From assembly GCA_963920635.1 (NCBI GenBank), contig OY987301.1, positions 18,456,501 to 18,520,500 of the forward strand: DNA of 64,000 nucleotides. Reading direction: 5' to 3'. Position numbers and translations under genes: made by a program. Source of the DNA: Pseudeuparius sepicola. Lineage: Eukaryota > Arthropoda > Insecta > Coleoptera > Anthribidae. How positions within the stretch are numbered: position 1 is the stretch's first letter; every line of letters begins with the position of its first letter. This document shows positions 12,541-23,830 of this stretch, one piece after another. Under the pieces are notes generated by a model. It was given only the letters and a program-made list of their open reading frames with translations. It did no database searches and had not been told where the DNA came from.

Positions 12541-13411
12541 CAGTGTGTCCAACTTTAAAACTGTACAAATCCGTAAAATCTTCATTTTTGGAGACAATCG
12601 CCCAAACTTTTTTTTGTTTGAAAGGCCTTCAAAAAGCGCTTCTTTTGACCGTCCCGTCATTTTCAAAATGCAAATCCAGGGCCGGCTGCGATTTTTTTAT
12701 ACCCTCGATTTTCACGAAAACCATTTAGCGATTTTTTTATTTAAAATCTGACCCCACAGCATTAATCAGAACACCCAAAAACCCCTTTACACCAAATTTG
12801 AATAAAAAATATACAGGGAGTTCCAATCTGCAGGGTGTCAAAGTTGAGCAAAATAGGACTTTTAAAGGTATCTGCCAAGTCAAGATTGCCATGGAATCCC
12901 CTCAAAACAGTTCAATGGTCTATAGGACCACTCAAGGTATTGGTGTGCAAAGGTCCAATACAAAATATACAGAGTATTCTTATCTGTGCCATCTCAAAAT
13001 GCTGAATTTTTATGAAACTTTATATGGTTCATGAGTGCTGTAGAATCATTGAAAAAATATTGATAAACACAAAAGTAATGTATTTCTTTAAAATTCCTAT
13101 TTTGCTCAAATTTGACACCCTGCAGAATAGAACTCCCTGTATATTTTTTATTCAAATTTGGTATATAGGGGTTTTGGGGTGTTCTGATTAATGCTGTGCG
13201 GACAGATTTTAAATAAAAAAATCGCTAAATGGTTTTCGAGAAAATTGGGGGTATAAAAAAATGGTAGCCGGCCCTGGATTTGCATTTTGAAAATAGCAGG
13301 AAGGTCAAAAGAAGCGGTTTTTGAAGGCCTTTCAAACAAAAAAAGTTTAGGCGATTATCTCTAAAAATGAAGATTTTACGGATTTCTACAGTTTTAAAGT
13401 TGGACACCCTG
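12541..13411. mobile_element. TA-flanked foldback element, CAGTGTGTCC ends
   Basis: Starts CAGTGTGTCCAACTTTAAAA and ends with its inverse (..TTTTAAAGTTGGACACCCTG), next to TA on both sides. The two arms of about 320 bp are near-complementary, leaving a loop of about 230 bp. The arms contain CAAATCCAGGGCCGG. Partial relatives lie at about 33145-33460 and 35518-36365. Frames in the arms are mirrored on both strands and are not genes. Confidence 0.85.
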
Positions 13412-16254
13412 TATAATAATTGTATATGCGTTAAAATGTTCTTACTTATATAATTTATTTATGTTGACAATATTTCTGGATTTGGTATTTAGGTATTTTT
13501 TTAATAAATGTTTTTTCTCATTTAACTATTTTATTTTATTCCTCTCTGTCAAAAAATGTTCAAAGGTAATTCTGAATGAAAATGGGTAATTACTTTCTGG
13601 CGTGTTCAGTCAATACCTACTTAAAAAATCTCAATTCCTACATGTAGGTACATACATAGTCAACAGTTTAAAAAATCCTTATTTACCTACTTTTACTATT
13701 TTTGTTTATATCACTAATAAAAGTAGCATTTCATAAAACAGTGTTAGTTTTTTTTATTAAGAAATTCATTTTCGTCAATGTAATTTGAGCAAAAACTGCA
13801 AATTAAACATTTATAGAGGGCAGGCCGTTACCTTGATTTAACTATAGAGAAAAATCAAACGGCAGAACATAAAAAACGCGATCAGGTAAATTCAACAAAA
13901 GTGTCTACTTAAAACTGAACTTAGCACTTAGCAGCCAATTTTCTAGGAGCCAAAAATTTCAACGTTTATTTTTTGATGAATATTTTTCTTCATTCTCCGG
14001 TTTAATCTGCTTAGAAGGTTTAATAATAGTTACCCTTTCTACTTTATTTTTATCAAAATAAATTTGTGGAAATAAGGGCGAGGAAAATTTTTTGCTGCCA
14101 GAAAATCGGCTACTAACTTTACACCGGTTTAGTTAGGCACATTGATTTTTAAATGTCTTCCGATATTTGGCCCCGCCTGTTTAAGTTTAAATAGTTACGA
14201 GCCGCCACTGATTAAGTGGTGTGGTATCATAGTTTGGCAGATATAAGCAATAATATCGTTTTAACAATGGCAGGCATTGTCCTAGCTAGCTAGCTTTTAA
14301 AATTGAGGGTACAGTTTACTCCGGCCTTGTTTTTTTCGACAAAAATACACCCTGTATACACTGTGTACTGATAGCAAAGTCTAGTATTCTCTAGACTTTG
14401 CTGATAGGTTCGGCCAATTATTGGGGCAACACCAAACAGAATGTCAACTTACAATTAGAATTTTTTTATCGTTTACACCCCTTGGGCACTGAATCGCCGG
14501 ACACACAGTATATATTTTTATTAGTTACTTAAGCTAAAAAAATAAAAATAAATAACAACCTCTTTCTGTATTCAACATTTTTCCAGAAAAACGCCTAGGT
14601 ACATTAAAAAATACTCCCTAATAGAGGGAAGGCAATCAGTTTTTTCACTTTTCTCAAAGTTTTCATTTTGGACATATGTTTTGTTTTTCAAATCAACGTA
14701 AGAAATTTAAGCAACATAATGTAGATCACTATATCCTAAAAAAGAGAATTTTAAAAATCTGCCAATCCGTTAAAATCGTCAAATATCAAACTGAAATACG
14801 CCCAACCCTGAATCTATTCCTAATTTTATAAAAGCCAAATCGTAGAATTGTTTCACTGGCCCCTTCTCCCTTCTCCCCCCATGTCTATTTTTAGACTTGT
14901 TTGCCCCGCCCCGAACACAAACGAGCCTTTTGGAATACGAAATTGTCGAGTACGAAATCTACCACTAATTATCGATTTTGTTAGAGTCATTGTAATTATC
15001 GAAAATAGATGGTGCTAAACAGTAGTACTGGACGAGAGCTAAATAGAAATAATAATACCGCTATACACCAGTAGATGGAGTTGGTGCGCGGAGGCGAATG
15101 ACTACGATCATTGGAAAAAGTTCGAATATCCATAGTCCTTCGCCTCCAAAAGCGCTCGGCATTTTATCTGGATCCGTGAGAGGTCTTTTTAAACCTTCAG
15201 TCAACGCTAAAAGTTTTGGCCATAATGTAAACCCCCACAGAAAATCTCATTTGGATTCTCCCACCATCCCCTTCACCACGATTTGAAATTCCATAGTTTC
15301 ATTATTTTATGGCATAGAATGTCCAGAATTATTGGAGAATTTATTTCTTTTGCAAATTAGAACTTTTCTAATGAATTGTATTGTATTACATCACAACCAA
15401 CCATTGTTTTTAAGAAACCATCCATAATTTTATAAAAGATTGTACAACCACAAAAGAAGATTTTTCATTTCCATTTTCTACAGGGACAGAATTGCCTTAT
15501 TTAGAATGCTTTGTTTTTACCTCTCGCTATTTAGAGCTTCTTAGCTCGAAACACATTAGTTTCCGAAATACACATCGAAATGCCCATTAGTTTTCCGCCC
15601 ACAGGGGCTGATCAGTGCTAGGTCCCGAGGGCCAGATAGCGCGGGACACATGACTTATCGGCCACTTGTATGCAAATGCCAGATGATTTGCAGGTTCCGG
15701 AGCTGCCCGCAATGCATACAGATCGCAGGTCGGTCAGATCGATCTTGACGCTTAATTCGGGCTTGCATCTTTGTAGGTAAAGCCGATCGGACCGATGGGA
15801 GCCCCGAGCCAGGCAAACACGAACTCTCCCAAACAATCTAAATGGTCGGCAATTGGGGCTGTATCCTCAGTCCAGATAGAGCAGCCGTCGTTATTCATAC
15901 CAAGCTAAACTAAGCCTGCTTTAGGGCTGAGTGAAGGATAGCTTTAGTCTAACCTTTGACCCCGGATAAATTTAAGGTCCTTTTCTCATAATGGAAATAA
16001 CATATTTTCTATTAATAAAAATGAAGTGCACCGACAAACTTTTTGCAGTAAGTATATTATATTAAATGTACCGCGAAATTTGTATCAAATCAGTGACTAT
16101 AAGCATAAAAGAATCTGTCGTAGTAGGTAGATTCTTCTATACTATAACTTTCTATAAGCAAATACAACTGGGGTTGTCTTTTCTATAAGTCACTGATCCA
16201 ATGACAATAGCATACCCCTTGTTTCCCCGATTTCTATCTCTACGTACTAATCTA
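13412..16254. other. Intergenic stretch, nothing coding recognised
   Basis: It includes a small palindrome AGCAAAGTCTAG..CTAGACTTTGCT near 14370-14402 and a GC-rich island at 15590-15920. The open frames 15098-15286 (plus) and 15618-15836 (minus) show no recognisable motif. Confidence 0.35.
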
Positions 16255-17427
16255 CAGGGTGTTTCTAAATTATGGTGCCAACGTAATATGATAGATATAA
16301 AATGTCATTTTGAACAAAAAGTTTCCGATAAGCATGGGTCCTAAAATGCATAATAAGAAAGTTACACGGTGATGAAAGTATAGTTTGAAAAACATCTTTA
16401 TAGCAATAACTTCTACAGAAGTTATGCAATTTAAATAAAACTTAGTGGCATTCTTTAGTAACTGAAGTGCAACAATTTTGTATAAAAACGATTTATTCCC
16501 ATCAACCAGAGGCGGAGGGGCGGGGTAGCAAAATGGGTTTTCTACTCATTACTTTTTTGAGTTTATCTTTTTGGTCTCGCAGGTTCATCATTTTAGTGCA
16601 TCTTTTTATTTTGCAACAAAAGGGTACTATTGTTCCATAACGATAAAATCAACCGTTTGCGTTGAAATCGGCAAAATGTGCTCCAAAACACCTGTTAACT
16701 CCAAAATTCGAAAAATAAAATTTTCAACTACCGCTTTCAAATTTTACAAATTAATTGTACCATTTAAAGTGACAAAAATTTCCCTATGAACTATGTATCA
16801 AACATTTTTCACTTTCTAAATGGAACTGATTGAACTCGACAAAATTTTGAAATTCATATTTCAGCAAAACCAGTGGTGTTTTACTCAATATTCATTAGGC
16901 ATTTTTCTTAACGTTGAACGTACAATTCATCTGTAAAACATTTAAATGCGGTAGGCGACAATTTTATTTTCCGAATTTTGGAGTTAACAGGTGTTTTGGG
17001 GCACATTTTGCCAATTTCAATGCAAACGGTTGATTTTATCGTTATGAAACAAGAGTACATTTTTGTTTTAAAATAAAAAGATGCACGAAAATGATGAACC
17101 TGTGAGACCAAAAAGGTAACCTCAAAAAAGTTATGAGTATAAAACCCATTTTGCTGCCCCGCCCCTCCGCCTCTGGTCGATGGGAATAAATCGTTTTTAT
17201 ACGAAATTGTTGAACTTCAGTTAAAAAAGAATTGCGCCAAGTTTCATTTAAATTGCATAACTTTTGTAGAAGTTATTGCGATAAAGATGTTTTTCAAACT
17301 ATACTTTTATCACCCTGTAACTTTTTTATTATGCATTTTAGGACGCATGTTTATAGAAAACTTTTTGTTCAAAATGATATTTTCTATCTGTCATATTACG
17401 TTGGCACCATAATTTAGAAACACCCTA
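16255..17427. mobile_element. TA-flanked foldback element, CAGGGTGTTTC ends
   Basis: Left end CAGGGTGTTTCTAAATTATG and right end its inverse ending CACCCTA. The arms are about 550 bp and pair almost throughout, so a transcript would be one long hairpin. Arm sequence (CGATAAAATCAACCGTTTGC and neighbours) is shared with 40402-41785 and with a truncated copy at 49480-49870. Confidence 0.85.
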
Positions 17428-19456
17428 TATATCAATAATACTGGCGTGTTCGCCAACATTTAAAATTGTCGGCTTTTAATCGTCGATGGAGGTTTTTTCA
17501 ATACAGCTCGTAGAAACACGGCAACGCCTCCATATCGGCATATTGAACCCCCTATATCTACATTGAAAAAATCATGAAAATGACCTATTAGTTTAACATT
17601 TCTGTAATTTGGAATGCTACAATAATTTGTCTTTTTTTATCACTTAGATATTGTGCAACGTACACTGTGTGTGTATAATTCATAATTCATGAGCTGTTTA
17701 TCGTTGATCAACATAAATAAATCGAAAATCACAATAACATACCACAACCACACACTTGGACTCACCTCCAGCCACCAAAGATTCCATATCGAACAGTTCT
17801 ACAGCATAACTTCTACCACATTGGAAATGGAAAGTTGCTCGAACATCTGCTACTGCAGCAAATTCACAATGAATATTTCGCAAAAAAAACACACTCTTAT
17901 CTTTCTGTTTTAAAGAAATTCATGGGATTCCTACATTCTCAATTTATTAGCATGTCTTGAACATCATGGTTTTGTGAACTTAATCTTTCAACCGAACCTC
18001 TTTGAAAGATGTTTGCTATTCTCGTATTTTCTATATTACTCAAAGGCATTTTAAGGACAATAAGTCGTGTTACAAAATTAAAACTTTTGAGATTATTCCA
18101 GAAATTTTATATCTGATACTTTAGCACCTTCCATGAAAAATTTTCTGTCGACTTGAAAATATTTCTTGGATTTTTGTTTGTTTATATATTATGCTATCTA
18201 AATATTCCGCTTTAGTTAATGTATCAGCAAATGGTTCAATTACATCACTTAAAACGGCGTGGCCATTATGTTGTACTCATCCTATGCAATTAGTTAGGAA
18301 TAAATTGTATATTGTCAGATATATGCAATGAATCTGACCTTAAACACTTAAACAATTATGAGAAGCGTTCTTTCAATCTATTAAAATGTTGCATCGCTTA
18401 CACAAAACGATATCTGAAAGTGAGAAATATCAATATCAGAAGTAGGAATATTTAAAGTACGTTACTGGATTAGGAGAGTTCGGAGAAAGTCATTAATGTC
18501 AGTATTCGCCGATTTTGGGCATTATTATTTATCTTTTGCCTCTGCAAAAATTTGAGATTTCCATGGAAAAAATTAGAGGTTTTTGTATTTAGGTTATGAT
18601 TTATTGCCAAATTGATGAAAACTTATGGGCCGAGTATTTTTTAAATTGAAAACTGAAATAGTATATGTCTGGTTGCCTTTGATAACAAAACATAGGCATA
18701 AATAAACATTACCGAATATTATTTGTATTTTTAATTCTGAGCCGAGGAAAATATTCACCATGTTGGACTGTTGGACATTTTAATTAAACAACAAAATGCA
18801 AAGCAATTAATTTATGTTTACATTTAAAAATAAACTATTAGAAACATACTTATGCAACGATAAAATAATCATTAGATTAACTAATACAAAAAACAATAAG
18901 GTTGTCCAAAGATTATCTTTTTTATATGTATAAGGATCAAAAATTAGTTTTTGCTCTAATTTCATTACTTTTACTTGCTGCAGCAATGACCTATTTTTTA
19001 TTTTCCATTTAATTTTAGCAAAATATACATAACTAACACGTAACAAACAAAGGGGTTCATAATTTTTCCTAGTTTTGATGTGACATGTTGGCAATAAAGT
19101 GGACTTGAGCACTGTATCTTCCAAGCATTTTTTTATAGAGATTCAAAAAGTATTTTAAAATGGCAAAATAACTAAAAAAGAATTCAGAAAATGCTTCTTC
19201 AGAAGGAAATTTTAATGACCCCAGGCGGTATATATTTTTAGAATATTATCTCCAACTAAATAGATACTATATGACAGCACATTTTGCACTTATTGTTTAT
19301 ACTGTGTAATATACATATATATATATATATATATATATTTAATATTTTAATTGTTTCATTCCAGTTTTATCTTTTTTTTTATCAAAGCTATGGTCAAAGG
19401 TTTGTTATAACAGTAGATTTCGTAAAATTGTAACCGTAAGATAAGTATGCACATAT
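17428..19456. other. AT-rich intergenic stretch
   Basis: It contains an (AT)n tract (about 19313-19338). The 105-codon minus-strand frame at 18807-19124 has a single hydrophobic stretch but no family motif. I see no gene. Confidence 0.4.
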
Positions 19457-19715
19457 TTGACCGTGAAAATAACTGATGGCCTTCAGTCATGTTCTGGCGA
19501 ATATAATAATAATAATATAATAATTCTCACCCTCACAATACTCCAAACTAGGAGTACCCCAGAAGCAAGCACATGCTTGTGCGGGGGAGGGGGGCAATTA
19601 CTATTATTTTGTCTTCGTTGCCATTTGCGGCTAGGGCCGACATTTGTCCCGATAGAACTAGGATAACATTCGCTCAAGTACTACGGAAAACCCTAGAAAA
19701 CCGTAGTAACCCCAG

Positions 19716-20804
19716 CACGGGCGTAGCCAGGATTTAGTTTTGGGGGGGGGGGGGGGGGTTTAGTTTGAGAAGTAAATAAAACAACAAAAATATACTTACA
19801 TGAAATTTAATATCTATATATTCATCCGAAAAACTACGACATATTTATAAAGTTCTTAACTTTAAATGAAATGGATAAATTAATTTCGTTCCTCTGCGCT
19901 AAATCTAAAACCATTAAAGAAGAAATCTTCTGTTCCATAGTGAATGTTCATTAGAGCCAAACCATTAAGTCTGTTTTCACTTGTAGTGTTTCGTAAATAG
20001 TATTTCAGTCTCCTTAGGCTCGAGAAAGACCTTTCTGGGGTAGCAGTGGATACAGGAATGGTAGCCAAGATTTGTAGTAATGTGTAAATATTGGATAAAG
20101 GTTTTTATCGCACATATCTAGGCATTCCAAACTAGATTTCGGGGTAGGCAGTCTTCTTATCAGCATGCAAGGTAGCTGAAGCTTTGATAGCTAAATCCAA
20201 ATTTGTTTCTTTATTAGAAACCCCTTGACCTTGACTACACCACTTTTTCCAGTAGTCCATACCTTTAAGTTTATCACCCTTCCTTTTTTCCCCCTCCATT
20301 TTTCGACAGTAATAATGATTCACGTATCTATCCTTAACAAGGTCATCGAATAACAGCGCACTAAAATTACTCACTTACACGGTACACTTCATTCTCTTCA
20401 CTATTCGTTCACCACTTTTCACTTTTATTCGCTTCGAGTTCGCATGGAACAATACTGCCGTAAGCGTGGTCACGCGCCGCGGCGCCGCTTATATAGCAGC
20501 CCAGTAGCCGTCCAGAAACTTCCACGAACTTCCACAAAGTTCCGCTCATTTCGACCGAGGGGCGTGGCGAATAATCGAGAAACAACGCAAAGTGTCCCTA
20601 CAATATAAAATAGTTCGGCTGCAACTGCGTCTGCCTCTCGTCAAAAGATGGCGCTAGGCACTACTATTACTACATATATTCAAACGTAATAATAATTTAA
20701 CTCTTCACTCCTCGTATTTTTTCGGTATAATATTAGGTAATATTTTGCTTATTACGGGGGGGGGGGGTTGAACCCCCGAAACCCCCCCCTTGGCTACGCC
20801 CGTG
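19716..20804 (-). mobile_element. hAT transposon derivative with transposase remnant
   Basis: Perfect 8-bp duplication AACCCCAG (19708-19715 and 20805-20812). Inverted ends are CACGGGCGTAGCCA and TGGCTACGCCCGTG, followed by G-rich/C-rich tracts. The matching locus near 43770 shows the site without the insertion. It is an internally deleted copy: a C-terminal transposase piece remains (19880-20112), plus an N-terminal-like open stretch (20132-20374) and a GC-rich, promoter-like zone (20380-20660). Confidence 0.92.
19880..20112 (-). pseudogene. hAT transposase C-terminal (dimerisation) domain remnant
   Basis: The translation NIYTLLQILATIPVSTATPE, followed by RSFSSLRRLKYYLR and NRLNGLALMNIH, is the conserved hAT C-terminal dimerisation block. 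An in-frame stop lies just upstream (about 20115), and the catalytic DDE part is missing. The separate frame at 20132-20374 (KMEGEKRKGDKLKGMDYWKK region) could be the N-terminal part of the same gene. Not functional as it stands. Confidence 0.85.
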
Positions 20805-20990
20805 AACCCCAGTGAGTGTAGGACAATAATTAGTAAATCACACGGATAAAGCCTATTTAGGAGCAATACCGTGAACCCACATTTGTCCAGCGCTCTTGGC
20901 CATAGCGTTGTTTTTCTTTAAAGACTAAAGACATATGCATGCGCCTGCCTCGAACCAAGGTCGATCGAAGGCAGAAAATCATGGAGTCTA

Positions 20991-22280
20991 AAAAGTCAGC
21001 GCCGGTACGAGCGACGCCACCGCGGCCCCACTACAACACTGCACCACGTGTCTAATATTATTCAACATATTTTTGTTTACGAAATTTTTTTATTGACTTC
21101 TTATGTCTGTACAAGAAGGTATGCTTAGATAAAGAAAGAGAGAGGACACCGCTATTGCCTATCCTGCCGTGTTTAGATTTTGTTATGTCGTTTTGAACGG
21201 CGGCCATTTTATACCTATGTGTCAAACAAAGCGAGTACGCTGTGAGTTAATTTCGTGAATTTGAGAATTAAAAGTAAGAGTGATTAAGGGAAAAATATAC
21301 TCTTACAATGGTGAATTGTTCAACGTTTGGTTGCAAAAGCAGAAGTGAAAACCAAGAGCCCAGGATTTCGTTCCACGGGTAAATATTTAACAAGCTACCT
21401 TTGAAAGAAGCCTTAAAACTTAATTTTTTCTCAATATAACTTCTTCAAATTCCTTTCACCTTTTAGTATGATAAAGTGCATTGTTTTGTTTGTAAATAGG
21501 ACCGATGTAATTATTTTTTTAACACCATTTTTATTGAAAATTTCTTAATTGATTATGATAGTTTAATAAAATATGGGCTGGTTTCAGCACTTGACACTAG
21601 AATTACATTTGGGAAATTATCTGCAAATAAATACTTACCAATATTTAAAAAAACATGTAAGTCAAAATTAACTTCCTACCTTTTCATTTTTAACATTTTT
21701 GTGATATTGGCTAAGAACCGTTTCATGCTACGCCACTGGCTTGTCGTGCGATGTGGCAGTCGGTAACACGCGAGCGCTGTTAGGCGTCCTCTCCCTTTTC
21801 TTGTCTAAAAAGGTATGTATGCAGGTATGTGTCACTTTCCTGCAGTACGTACCTACTAACCTTGTTACGCCCATGGAATCTGTTCCAAACTCGATAATTC
21901 AAAGGTAATCATTGTTCCCGTTTACTGAAAATGCAGGATTAATAGTGATATAAATTATTCATACTTTATTTAACACTTTAAGTAACAGAAAAAAGTTAGG
22001 GATATATTTCAAGAAATGATTTTTTATTTATTTTCAACAGTTTTTATTTTATTTAGAACATGTCGTTTATATCAAGTTTTATCTCTGCAGATATCTTACT
22101 AATACAATATATTGTTTAAAATATTTTATTAGGTATCATAGGCTTTAAAACAGTTGTTTATTTAAAAAATGGAACATTCTAAGTACAATATAAATATGAT
22201 GTATTCTCGAACTTACTGTAGTGTAATAAATAATTAAAAATATAATTTCTCGATTTGTAGGAACGCAAATCTCATTATCG
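20991..22280. other. Region between hAT copy and porter 1, with THAP exon
   Basis: Apart from the THAP exon and its flanking inverted sequences, nothing coding is seen. 21815-22280 is AT-rich 3' flank of porter 1. Confidence 0.4.
21308..21378 (+). CDS. THAP-domain first exon (partial gene or P-element-like relic)
   Basis: An ATG opens a frame reading MVNCSTFGCKSRSENQEPRI then SFHG, ending at a GTAAATA donor. This is the start of a THAP C2CH zinc finger: Cys-4 and Cys-9 are in place and the S-F-H segment matches the family. The exon would continue into a FP-x-D segment, but I see no second exon before porter 1. THAP fingers occur in host DNA-binding proteins and in P-element-type transposases. 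The exon is bracketed by imperfect inverted sequences (about 21125-21160 and 21780-21815), which favours a transposon remnant. Confidence 0.6.
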
Positions 22281-23741
22281 TCAAGTATGTACTTCAGCGC
22301 ATTCGTTTTCCCTCAAAACATCTTGAATTTCTTCTAACGTCTTTCCTTTTGTCTCAGGTACAAAAAATATCACAAAAGCTCCTGTGAGGGTGGTCCAAAC
22401 AGCAAACATATAAAAAGGCACTTGCATACCGTAATGCTCGGACAACAGTTGGTACAGTTGCAGTGAAACTATTCCCAACAAAACGTACATAATATCAGCT
22501 AATGTCATTCCCACTGCCTTTATGGTCGTTGGAAATATTTCTGCTGTTAGTACTATAGGAATTATCCCTAACCCTAACTTGAATACTGCGGCATATATCA
22601 TGACAGACGCAGCTGGAATCCAGCTAATATGGTCGACATTATATCCAGATGATTTAAAGCTAAAGTATATTGCAACGGAAAATAGACAAAGGGAAGTTAA
22701 AAATGATGAAACGGCTAGCAGAATCTTTCTTCCAAAACGGTCTACTAAAAGCGAAGTTATTATAGCTGTAATTAGCATAATCGAGGCAAATACGATAGCA
22801 GCCACTGATGAACTTACATAAATAGATCCGGCTTCTTCCAGAATCAGATGTAAATTCATCATGATAACGCTGATCCCAGCAAAATGCTGAGCTAAGTTGA
22901 GCCCTGCGACTATTATTATGGATTTTCTAAAACTTGGTACCAAAACGACATCTTTCAATGCGAACGTACTGCTTTCGCTTTTATCTTTCTTTAGCGAAAC
23001 TTCTATTTCTTTCAATTGAACCTCTACATCACAGTTTTTCCAGAAGTACGACATCGATTCTCTGGCACTCTTCGTTTTTCCTTTATACAGAAGATAATAC
23101 GGAGATTCTGGCATAAATGAGAATATGATTAACTGCGCCAAAGCGAAACAACCACCTATGACAGGTGTTACACAAAAAGGGGTATAAGGTCCTACGCAAT
23201 ACACTATAAGGACTCCAAACAACATCATTATGAAGATAATACTTGAAAGGAAACCTCGTATTTTTTCGTCGGCGATTTCTGAAATATACATGGGTGCCGA
23301 GACGTAACACATATCATCAGCTAACCCAGCGATAAACCTAGCTACAAAAATATATTCTATTTTATCTGCAACACCTATCAATATCCAATTAACTAAAACT
23401 ATAAATGCTGACACAAGCAACGAATATTTTCTACCTATTTTGTCGACTAGATATATTGTAATTGGAAAAGCACAAAACGCACCGACTAGTTCTATGGTTT
23501 CCAGCCATTGAGCTTCGCGTAGCGTTGTCTTTATGTGGCTTTCGCCACTTATGAGATATGGTATGAAAGGTGACGTCCAACCATAAGTCATGCCATCTGA
23601 TACTGCAATTAGTGTACCTATAACCGAACATGTAATAGGTTAATTTGTGCCAAAAAATCAAAACATTGATAACTTACCTGAGGTTGCAGCAAATATCTGA
23701 GAATAATAACTACCTTCAAATATACTACTAAATATCATCAT
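22281..23741 (-). CDS. MFS sugar porter 1 (Tret1-like), two exons
   Basis: Exon 1 is 23678-23741 and exon 2 is 22281-23617; together they encode 466 aa. The 60-bp intron has a GTAAGTT donor and a TTATAG acceptor and is phase 1, splitting a Gly codon. The first of two adjacent ATGs was chosen as the start. The product is a 12-TM plasma-membrane porter of the sugar-porter family. Motifs seen: DKIGRK at about 80-85 (loop 2/3), EIADEKIRG at 135-143, PESP at 191-194, DRFGRK at 314-319 (loop 8/9) and PETKGKTLEEI at 442-452. TM7 reads QHFAGIS (265-271), where GLUT-type porters have QQLSGIN, and TM10 has Ile (376) where they have Trp. The family moves hexoses or trehalose by facilitated diffusion; the changed pocket makes the substrate here uncertain. 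It is the most 3' gene of the five-gene array and the only one whose first intron was not enlarged. A possible AATAAA lies at 22125-22130 (minus). Database annotation would probably say facilitated trehalose transporter Tret1-like. Confidence 0.9.
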
Positions 23742-23830
23742 TTTGAAGGTAATACGGCACACTTTATAAAATCACCGTTAAGTATATAAAATCTTATCAA
23801 ATCTATCTACCTACGATAGGTGGTGTAACC
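23742..23830 (-). promoter_or_regulatory. Putative core promoter of porter gene 1
   Basis: Read on the minus strand, a TATATA sits at 23781-23786, about 40 bp before the start codon. TGATAAG (23793-23799) and AGATAG (23803-23808) lie just upstream. These match the WGATAR consensus used by insect gut GATA factors. Seen in sequence; function is inferred. Confidence 0.4.

Larger units (their letters stand above)
19457..20990. repeat. Dispersed repeat interrupted by a hAT element
   Basis: The flanks 19570-19715 and 20805-20990 align with the uninterrupted 43620-43945, including GGGGGCAATTACTATTATTT and ACTACGGAAAACCCTAGAAA. The interruption is exactly the element 19716-20804. Confidence 0.8.

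Noticed and set aside
12328..13407. Several overlapping frames on both strands
   Set aside because: They mirror each other in the arms of a foldback element, and reappear with stops in its other copies.
18807..19124. 105-codon minus-strand frame with a hydrophobic segment
   Set aside because: No family motif, no splice partners, and AT-rich sequence readily yields such frames.
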